Source of the DNA: Bolinopsis microptera
Lineage: Eukaryota; Ctenophora; Tentaculata; Lobata; Bolinopsidae
Assembly (NCBI RefSeq): GCF_026151205.1
Contig: NC_087073.1
Location: 12,977,837 to 13,041,836 of the forward strand
DNA: 64,000 nucleotides
Reading direction: 5' to 3'
Position numbers and translations under genes: made by a program. Within the stretch, counting starts at the first letter, position 1. Every line of letters begins with the position of its first letter. This document shows positions 14,366-23,999 of this stretch, piece after piece. Under the pieces are notes generated by a model. It made no database searches. It was given only the letters and a program-made list of their open reading frames with translations, and had not been told where the DNA came from.

Positions 14366-15884
14366 GAGTTAGACTTAAGGGGCCGTTCACAGATGTGATC
14401 AGTTTTCAGCCATTTTGAGACCCCTTCCAAAATCAGTGCAACTATTTTCAAACGTCCCCATACCCCTTAATGTAATAGGTTAACGGCCCCTTAAGATAAA
14501 TTTCCTGTGTTCGACGCGTTTTGTGTGTCCAATTTTCGTTCGTTTCACTCACGCTTGGCAAAGGAACAAATAATGTGTGTCTCAATCTCATGTGTCCTTA
14601 TTTAGCTTGCATCACTCACATTTATAAACATTAAAAACACCAATCTAACATTTATAAACATCTGCCTAGCATTTATAAACACCAATCTAATATTCATTTA
14701 AACATCAATCTAACATTTATTTATAAACTCAAATGGAGAAATCATAAACATCTATCTGAAATGTCTAACAAGTGATTCTGATAAGGGTTTATAATGTTTT
14801 GTTAAAATAAAAAATGTTTTTTAAAATAAAAAAACTAAAAGGACAATCATTTATAAATTCACTGCTTTACACTGACCACCCTCACAATCACCTGTATTAG
14901 AGAATAGTGTGATGTCGGAAGGAACCTTGCAAGGCTGTGTAATCTCGATATTATCTTAATAACTAGTTCGCTGAGTCTTATTTGCTATGGTTTTAATCTT
15001 TTTAATCGACCCCTTTTCTTTATTTTTAATTTTTGATACCACTGGAATATAAAATCTTAAAAACAATGACCGGATTGCCGATATGATTTTGTAAATTTGC
15101 ATGGTTTTTAATATGGCCTGGGTTGTTTTCGTTCGTTAGCCTATAAATATATTTCTATTAATTAAAGAAGGTTGAAAAACTAATGAGTGTAGGACGTTAT
15201 CTGATAACGTGATGGTGAACCACTGTCGAAGGGTTGGGCATGTGTCGTATCATGTCCCGTGGATTGTTCTGGACTGGCATGTATTTTTTGTATCAATATA
15301 AATATAATTGGAAAGCGTACCGGTTACAGGTACAGAGTACCTGTTACAGGTACAGAGTCTTGAAATCTTGTACGAGGGATGAAAAGTTATCTTCTTTGAT
15401 GTATTCTTAATTTTATATTTTACGATTCGACAATAAAACTCTTGAACCGCTAATTTTACGAGTATTCTTTATCTAAAATTTTCCTAAAATTATACGAAAA
15501 CGTAATTTCAATCATAATTTTCCGCACAATATTAATTAATTAATTAATTAGTTAATTCCAATACCATTCAGCAGAAGCAGTAGTTTCCCCACAAAGCACC
15601 CGCACAAAAGTTAACCACACAAAGTTAACACTTGATTCCCAGCTCCCTCACCGTCACATGCTGTGCCTCTCTCAGCAATGATTCGAAGCACCCGATCCTA
15701 ATATTAGCACCTCTCCTCGCCCCGATATCAGAGCCCCTCCTCCTCTGGACACGTGATCCTGGAGACACGTGATCCTCCTCTGGACACGTGATCCGATCCT
15801 GGGCAGGTGATCTGCCTCCCGCACTCACTGCCTCCCAGCCAACAGCAGCAGCTCTACAGACTCCGTGTACCAAACTCTTTCCAG
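14366..15884. other. Non-coding interval between exons C and D
   Basis: AT-rich with no supported exon. Several ACATTTATAAACA-type words recur at about 14620-14730, and a (TTAA)n run is at about 15531-15551. Just upstream of exon D three GACACGTGATCC words lie close together (about 15749-15794), a local cluster of the CACGTG motif. Confidence 0.45.
14806..14811 (+). terminator. Polyadenylation signal candidate for exon C
   Basis: AATAAA about 440 nt after the exon C stop, in an A-rich context. Candidate only. Confidence 0.35.
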
Positions 15885-16096
15885 GTGTACGAACTTTGAG
15901 CAGGACCAAGATCCAGTCTCCCTCTTCCCGGATCATCTGCCACATCTGCGGGAAGAGCTTCTCTGTTACTTGCAGTCTCAACAGACATCTCCGCATACAC
16001 ATCGGGTTTAAAGTTTCCTGTCCTGTCTGTAATGCACCCTTCTCCAGGAAGGATAACCTCATGAGTCATTTCCGCAAAGCTCATCAGCTCAAATAG
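15885..16096 (+). CDS. Alternative 3'-terminal zinc-finger exon D
   Basis: The acceptor ACTCTTTCCAG leads into phase 1; the frame is open to TAG at 16094-16096 (70 codons including stop). Finger 1 is C-x2-C-x12-H-x3-H (starts CHICGKSFSV). Finger 2 is C-x2-C-x12-H-x4-H (starts CPVCNAPFSR), a fully canonical C2H2, unlike the CCHC second fingers of A-C. The frame ends four residues after the last His. It is the last member I can find and the most divergent. AATAAA at 16351-16356 is a likely polyadenylation signal. Confidence 0.85.
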
Positions 16097-16350
16097 ACAA
16101 TTAGGTATATTATTATTATAACATTTGAGCCCTACAAATTGGAGCCTATTTAAGCCTCTCAATTGACTGCGATCGAACAAAAAGAAGAGATTTTAATAAG
16201 GGCTCTCAGCTTAAAAATACGAGCTGATCCAAGGGAGTCAGTCGATACAAGTCTGATTCCTCATTCATTAACAGACAATATTTATTTATTTATTTATTAT
16301 CATTACATTGAGGACAATAGAGTAGATCCTTTCATCTTGCTAGAGACTTA

Positions 16351-16356
16351 AATAAA
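16351..16356 (+). terminator. Polyadenylation signal candidate for exon D
   Basis: AATAAA about 255 nt after the stop, within ACTTAAATAAAGCGA, nearly the same word as after exon A at about 8190. Confidence 0.5.
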
Positions 16357-17159
16357 GCGAGCACTTCACCAACAAGCTCATGAACTCTTGATTGGCGATC
16401 CTGATGCGCTACATTTTATCACCATTTTGATTTAAATACTTATTTGTAAACTTGTTTCCGACGAACGGACAATACAAGTAGCCACTCATCACTTTGGACC
16501 AATTTAACATATTTCATCATCAACTTGATTAAATGGGTAAAAGGATTAGGGACAATTTGGCTCATCTCCTTGATCAATGATGCCTTACTGCTGCAGGTCA
16601 AACTTAATATCACTTGTTACACACTCGGTACGGTTCTATTGGCACCAATCACCAGCCCACTTGTTGGCACCATACCATAGCTGTTCAGAGGGTGTTACTA
16701 GATTTCCATTTTGCAGCACCACAGTGAAGCCATACACTCGGGCCACTACTCAGTACTTCAGTAGCAGTACCACCAATTCGCCCCAGGATGGAGGACCTGC
16801 CACACTTACCAACCATGTTTAAGAGTCGTTCTGAGCCACCGTGCAGCTAACTACCTCGCACCAATATACCAGGACAAAGGGATGGTCTAATTGACGGTGG
16901 CATTTTCTCCTCCACCTTAATAAATGTTAGGAGCTTGGTGGCAGTTTGCGAGTGAGCTGGCCATGCATTCCATGCAACTGTTAGGCGCCATTCACAACTG
17001 CGGCTATCATGGTGTATCTGAGATGTACTATCACAGAATGAATTATCGCGGCACAAATGGAGGTAAAAAAGGAACCCATGGTGGCTTCTTTGAATGGTAA
17101 CAACTATCTTGCATCTGTCCTGACCAATATGTGTTTTCCTCAATTGATTGAAATGTTGT

Positions 17160-17750
17160 TGAAAAGTCGGTTAAAAAAACGTAATAATATTTGGTCAATA
17201 CAACTCAAAGCTATGGATTCTCCTCAAACTCCACAATGCGTGTATTGTGTAGGTTTCCTTGAGAAAGGATCCACAACTTTTAGTTTTACAGACCAAATAT
17301 GGTATTGCATTGTTCAATCGTCTTTTCGACCAACCTATAATCGACTGATGAAGACACACATATATACACTAAAGTTCAGATGACATGGGCATTGTCACCA
17401 CTCTCAACTTTAGTGCTTCCATACCTTCTGGCCCTGCCGACCGGTTGATATTTAAGTCATTGCTAGAGCATGTCATCCTGTGTGGCTGCTCCCACTTCAA
17501 CGTACGTGTAACTTCATTGGTCGGTTAAAAGGTTGGTTGAAAAATAATTTTCGGCAATCACATATTTGGTCAATTCAAGCATTGGATTCTCCTTTTGGTC
17601 TGTTAAAAAAGAAAGTTTACTTTTTAAGCAATTATTACATCTATAGGATCCAAAACTTGTATTGAGCAAATATGGTCTTTCTGATTCGTATTTTGAACCG
17701 AATCTTCAGTTACCTTTCAATCGACGAAGACACACATGTCTTACTCTGAT
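17160..17750. repeat. Diverged direct duplication
   Basis: Two segments, about 17165-17360 and 17520-17745, share the same ordered words: GTCGGTTAAAA, ATATTTGGTCAAT, ATTGGATTCTCCT (ATGGATTCTCCT in copy 1), AGGATCCA-AAC-TT, AAATATGGT, and CGA-GAAGACACACAT at the end. This suggests two old copies of one dispersed element. I do not recognise a family. Confidence 0.5.
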
Positions 17751-18483
17751 TTACGCCTTATTCGTAGAGCAGATTGCACAAGTGTGGTTGGTGATTGGCA
17801 ATGAACTGTATGTTTGCTGATCCTTTAACCCCCAAATAAATTTATCTTTTCCTCAACGTGCTGATCGCTGTAATTTTTTACGATCGATTGTGCATTAATT
17901 TAAAACACCATGTAATTTCAGAGAGAATTCTTGGATCGTTAAATCTTGTCGATCAGCAATCAGCCCATGAAAAGGACTTTAAGTTAAGAGGCCATCATTC
18001 TTGTAATCATTTTAACAAGACCAGCTTGAGTCGACACAAACTAACAGACAAACAAAGCTCCATACACCTTGCTGGATAGTAATTCCTGGTCTGTTCTACT
18101 TCTAATAATGAGGTTCACTAAAGAGTAAAAGGAAGATATATGCTTATTTATTGTTTAATTTGCTGTATTCAGTATTGCCACAGACATGCCAACCAACTAC
18201 TAGCCTTATACTAGAAGACATCTGAATTATTGCCAAATTCCAGTGGCAGTACTTGTCGATCCAATTCCAATGACCAATTTGCACAACAAAGACGATCGGC
18301 GACTAGACTTTTCCAGTCACTCCAGTAAATAGACTCGGTAGAGCATGTGAGTGATGCAAGTAGGGCCTGCGTTAAGTGTTATTGGCCATAACGTGTGAAG
18401 ACATCAACCACAGGTTCCTCATCATTCCTCCATCACAGCAGCGAGTTTAAATTTTGAGGAGTAAAAATATTTTTGAATTAGTG

Positions 18484-18812
18484 ATTTGACCAAAACCCAT
18501 AATCATGGGTAGAGTGAACCGCTGCCAGTGTCTCTCTTTTCCAAACAAAAGAAAATGATATTAATTTGAGGAACCGTCCGCAAATGCAAATTGATACCGA
18601 GAATGAAATCGGTCGCTCGCTTTTCCCATTCAATAAGCTTTATTACAATACGTAAGCCGTGAATGAATGGGAAAAGCGAGCGACCGATTTCATTCTCGGT
18701 ATCAATTTGCATTTGCGGACGGTTCCTCAAATTAATATCATTTTCTTTTGTTTGGAAAAGAGAGACACTGGCAGCGGTTCACTCTACCCATGATTATGGG
18801 TTTTGGTCAAAT
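18484..18812. repeat. Long perfect inverted repeat (149-bp arms, 31-nt loop)
   Basis: Left arm 18484-18632 and right arm 18664-18812 are reverse complements over every position I compared, from ATTTGACCAAAA at the outer end to CTTTTCCCATTCA at the loop, with spacer 18633-18663. It has no coding capacity and no obvious target-site duplication. It could be a recent fold-back or MITE-type element, a hairpin RNA precursor, or an assembly or replication fold-back artefact. Confidence 0.9.
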
Positions 18813-21729
18813 ATCATCTCTTTTTGACTATAATGTCAGGATAATTTACACAGTCGAAACTTAATAAGGAGGTAATTTCAACGATTTCGAAATTTTACCT
18901 TTGAAAACGTTTCCTTGTGTTTAGGTAGGCATATCTGTCAATAACAGACTGAATATAGCACTTTTTACTCATTCAAGTTGGCATTAAATTCATGTATAAT
19001 GCCATTTTAATATCGTGGGAAAGCAGAATATATTCGAAATCACGAATGAGCAAAATTCTCACCTTTCGCACGTGCAAACTTTGAGCGGACGTTGCGTGCG
19101 CATAAAATATTGAATCACCATAAATTTTTGCATAGTGTTATTTAATATATAGTTTGATAAGCATGAAAAGTTTCAGAAGATTTCAAAAAGAACTTGGATC
19201 ACAACGGGACTCCAAAGTTGGTAAAAATCGTGAAAATAACAATTTTTAGTGATTTTAGCTATTTTAAATGAATTTGGGCGTGTCCCCACGTGTGCAACTT
19301 TTCGATTTTCAACTTTAAAACTAGCCTATAACACAATTTAGACCTTTAGGAAGCAAAATTGAGCTCCACAACCCAAGGGATGGCCCAACACCAGAGAATA
19401 CTAATTCACAACTTTTGTGTTTTTATAAAATTATTCTTCAAAAAAGCACAAACTTCAATAGCGAATATCTTTATGAAGGAGCAAGGTAGGAAAACTTTCC
19501 GGTAGATTTTCAGAATGCTTGAACAATTATCTAAGGTGAAAATGTCCTCAGATTTTGAATAAAATTACTCCTTAATGCTTTAAAATCGATTTTAAAAGTT
19601 GTTATTTTGTCAAAAATCAAGTTTTAAAAACACTTAAATTGATGACGTCATCAAGTGATGATGATGACGATAAATTATTTTTCGATATAATGTAAACTAA
19701 AGTATAAACAATTATCTTTAAAACCTGTGGTTCGAAATGACTGTATCTTTTATACTTTTGAATCTACGGACACTTAAATGTAGGCTACAATTTACTGCAA
19801 AAGCGTCTATACATATATATATAGCTTCACGACAATCTGTTGTAAAACAGGGGTTCCAGAAAACCCACTTCCCGATACTCCTGCAACATGAAATTTTTTT
19901 TACAGTCGATTTGGACAAGGTCTAGACGCTCTGCAAAGTTTCAGATCTCTAACTCGATTTTAACATGGTTTTTAAGGCACCTGAATATGGCGATTTTGGG
20001 TTTTTTACCTAATTTCGTATAACATGCTGGCGCGTATTTTGCGCAAATTTCTTAAAAACCTCCACATAACTATTTCTTATTCCTGTCATCTTTAACATTG
20101 AATTAGAATGTTTTGAACTTAAATATACCTGCTGAACTACTTTCGATGAGTCTTAATGCCTGGAAAACAATAAAGGGGATATAATAGTATAGGGGGTACA
20201 TAGTGTTGTGAATATAAGGGCAACGGTTATGCTTGCCAGCATTGTGATAATGATATGAGTCTGACGGATGAATAATATGATATTGAGTATGATTATGATG
20301 ATATTCGTTACCGTTTATTATTAGTTAAACTGCGTGATTGCAGATTTGTAGCATTAATGATTGAGATAAGAATAATCATGGCAGATATAATTATAGCTGA
20401 ACACTATTATTATTATTATTAAAGTTTCGCCACACTCCTTCCATTCAATATTGGTTATGTTTTTGTTAATGCGTCAGAGTTTTTGTCTTTTCCTTTCTTT
20501 CACTTTCAGTATATTAACGAACTAATTTAAGCTTTTCACCCATACCATTCCATGATTTAAAAAGGGAAAGATGTGATTTTCCACAAAAAATGACGCCGCA
20601 ACTCTGGACTTTGCCAAATCCAAATTGGGATTCGGCTTCCTAGATATTTTTGAATTTGACCGATGGCTGATTATGTGATCGAAAATAACATTGACGTTTT
20701 ACTTTTGATTTCATCGTAAATAAATGTTGCAATCATTTTTACACGTACTTCTACTTCTAGCTACCATTTATAGCTGACATGATAGGTATTTGATTTTATT
20801 TATTGTATCATTGTATCTTGTTTATTTTTACAAATATTTTGCTTAAATGTGCATTATTCTCCAAATAATCACTGACATGACAGTAATACTAACACCGCAA
20901 TGCCAAAACCGTTATAATGGTGGTACTGATAAATGATTATTTGATTCCGTAACTAAAACCGCAAGCCTTAACAATTTTACTTCGATGCCTTCCCAATAAA
21001 TGAACTATAAAGTTTCACCGCGATCCTCGATTTTAAAGCTAGTTTCTGAGCCGATTTTAAGTAACTACGCTGTATACATATATACGCTAGGCCAGCAGTT
21101 ATAAATCACAAAATTTTCTGTGTTTTAAAAAAATATGAGCCAAAACAAATTTTAACTTGTTTAGTTATTTTTGGTTATAAATATAATTGGCTGTTTTTGG
21201 TTTTGCAGAACTGAGAACGCACAGAGCAAAATGATTTTTTAAAACCTGCTTTTGTGTTTTATACTCAACTTCATAGCAGATTGAGCGTCAATGGATTTTA
21301 AGGGATTTTTAGGATGACGATAAATCACTCTACACTCGACTGTCACGTGACTCTCAACCCGTTATCTAGCTGGTCCTGAACGACTATTCGAAACCCTAAT
21401 CGGAACCCTCTAATCTGATCCTAACCCTAACCCAATCCTTAGCAAAAACATATGCTGAAACCCTAACGAGAAATTAGACTAACTTCCTTATAGCGTTATA
21501 CCAATACGGTCATAATCATATCACGTGATCGAGACAGTTTTTCGGCAATATCTCGTCAGGGGAGCATTTTAACTCTAGGCCTATATAATGTCATGGGGGT
21601 GATTCGGAATCAGCGTCTGTGGTCTGAAAATACATCGATTGAAGTTGGTTTCAACTGTCAGAGGCCCATTTTGATTTAGAACAATCTCGAAAATCGACTG
21701 TAGAGTGATTTAGCACGCTCGGTATTTTT
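18813..21729. other. Gene-free stretch
   Basis: No exon is supported. The opposed open frames at 19718-19925 overlap each other and show no domain. A TGACGTCA palindrome (CRE-like) lies at about 19643, a short ATT run at about 20405-20420, and two telomere-like CCCTAA units at about 21421-21433. Confidence 0.4.
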
Positions 21730-23995
21730 ACTTTAGTACACAGTACCTCAATTTAGGTTATTGTCTACTAGTAGTAGTACTGTGCATTGTTGATTCACGA
21801 TGTCAATCCTTCGCAGCTCGGTGAGGCACAGTGGTGCATCTCGCCGATCTACCGAAGAAGCATTATTTGATGCGCGCGCGACCCAGTAGTGCATCGCGCT
21901 ACAATGTGCATTGTTAATTATTAATGGAATTGGACTGACCCGGCGCACGGTACGCTATATCAATATGTTGTAGGTTTATAACCTACCAGGACGCGCGCCG
22001 AGTTGGACTCGTCGACGGTCCTGTTCCAATATATGAAACAGATATTTTACGAGTATCACCCGTAAATCAATATGCTTCGTAGTAGCACTTTGACTCGATT
22101 CAAAATATGTCGAGAAGAAAGCGGTGGGGCAGAAATCCATTTAATGTGTCAAATTTCCGTTCAGAAGATAGTTGTCCATTGTTTATGGATTATGTTATTT
22201 GTCGGCCATAGTTTCACCTAACCATGTGCTTTCGCGCCGCTGCGGGCGCGCTTGTTTCACAAGTCAATCCGTGAGGCGGGCGCGCGCTACTGCAAGCGCA
22301 AGAGCTCTGGATAGAGCAATTGGCCATAGTCAATGGATTAGCCCGGCGCGCGCTTGATTCACGATGTCAATCCTTCGCATCTCGCCGATCTGCATACGTG
22401 TGTGGTTGCGAGAAGCATTATTTGATGCGCACGCGACCCAGTAGTGCATCCCGCTACAAGGCGCGCGCTACTAGACGTTGTAACACTTGCCTCGGGCTAA
22501 CATTAATTTGAAAAAAAAATCAGCGCGATACGAAAAAATTAGACGAATAACATCCGTTTTCCCAGGAAACCTTATTGGCTGGGGCCTAACTCATAACTTC
22601 GAAAATAAAAAAGCTAGAGATTTTCGGTATTTTGCGAAATGTTCGCCTTATTTGTTATTGCTTATAAAAGTAAAGTTACCTCCCCGGCCCCAAAAGGAAA
22701 ATGATCACCTCTGGCAAGCCCACTAGGCAGTAATTAATAAAGTTTCCTGGGCGAGAGAGCCGAGATTTCATAGTTCACATGCAGCGCTGCATGTGAACTA
22801 TGAAATATTCATGGCAGCTGCAGATGAAAAAAGCACAAAGAGGAGGTATATTCACATAGCCATGTGTATTATACGCGTACTGCGTGACGCGCTTGTTTCG
22901 GCGGTCGCGCGCTACTGCAAGAGAGGGTATATAGTAGGAAATTGAGAAGGGGGGAAGTTTTGGGGGAGGGGGGATATTTCAATATAAGGCTTATTTTGAC
23001 GGGAAAAGTATGAAGTTTAAAAAATCCAGGGATCCTCTTTTGTGTTGACAAAATTCTTTACTTTCTTCCGGTTTTTTTGCAAAATGTTCGCCTTGTAAAA
23101 GTAACGTTGAACGTTACCTCCTTGACCCTTGTTAATAACCTGGCCCGGCGCGCGCTACTTCGTAGCACTTGCCATCGGGCTAAATAACATTTCGAGAAGA
23201 AAGCGGCGCGCGCTACTTCGAAGAAATTTAGACGAGTAACAACCGTCAAGTTACCTCCCCGGCCCCAGAATGCAGAAGGAAAATTAAATGCTCTATCCAG
23301 AGCCCTCTCGTTTGCAGTAGCGCGCGACCGCCGAAGGTATATTCTCAATTCTACTTGTGAAAAAAGCGCGTCACGCAGTACCAAGTACGCGTATACACAT
23401 CACACATGGCTATGCGAAGAAAATTAGGGGTATTGTAAATTTTGAGTTATCCCGAAAAGTATGATTTTGGGCCAAATAAAAGGTCGCAGCTTTATGACTT
23501 TGCAAATTAATGTGGTTGTCATTGCATGACTACATGGCTGAATTCAAATTGTAAAACGCCTGCGAGCAGCGAGCTTTATGCTTTACGTCACGCGCGACGA
23601 TTGTAGCGCGATGCACTATTGGGCGGCCGCGCCGCGCATATTCTCGCAACCACCTTCCGTTGATCGGCGAGATTCACCACTGGGCCTCGCCGAGCTAGTA
23701 GGAAGGATTGACATCGTGAATCAATGATCAAGCGCGACGACAAACTTACCTGGGCATGGGGACCTCAGGCTATTGTATTTATGTTCATAATCACAACAGA
23801 GATTAGGCGGAATGACAGGCTGAGCGCCGCCCAGTAACGACAAACGTGCTATTGAAACATTATCACCTCTGGCAAGCCCGCCAGGCAGTAATGTTTCCTG
23901 GGCGAGTGAGCTGAGATTTCAGAGTTAATTTTTGGGGGAGGGGGGATTTTTCGATATAAGGATTATTTTGACGGGAAAAGTTTGAGTATGAAGTT
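21730..23995. repeat. GC-rich inverted/direct repeat complex
   Basis: An island of CpG-rich words (GCGCGCTACT, GGTCGCGCG) in otherwise AT-rich DNA, built from repeated blocks. Block 1, starting TTGATTCACGATGTCAATCC, occurs at about 21789-21907 and 22354-22461 and inverted at about 23600-23724. Block 2 occurs at 22853-22927 and inverted at about 23303-23416 (ACATAGCCATGTGT, ACGCGTACTGCGTGACGCGCTT). Block 3, TCACCTCTGGCAAGCCC to CCTGGGCGAG, is direct at about 22705-22755 and 23863-23915. Block 4, GGGGGGAT-TTTC-ATATAAGG, is direct at about 22965-23015 and 23940-23990. The pattern fits nested non-autonomous DNA elements; no transposase frame is seen. Confidence 0.65.
22765..22806. repeat. Perfect 42-bp palindrome
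   Basis: ATTTCATAGTTCACATGCAGC is followed immediately by its exact reverse complement with no spacer. It lies within the inverted-repeat complex and may be a fused pair of element termini. Confidence 0.9.
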
Positions 23996-23999
23996 TTAG

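Larger units (their letters stand above)
16097..18483. other. Repeat-derived non-coding stretch
   Basis: No exon is supported. Short open frames at 16163-16351, 16577-16822 and 17057-17383 lack domains. The interval contains a diverged duplication, listed separately. Confidence 0.4.

Noticed and set aside
15625-16180. Two minus-strand ORFs over zinc-finger exon D
   Set aside because: Antisense shadows of the exon; they lack recognisable domains.
21420-21433. Telomeric CCCTAA repeat
   Set aside because: Only about two units are present, within ordinary AT-rich sequence; too short to support an interstitial telomere.
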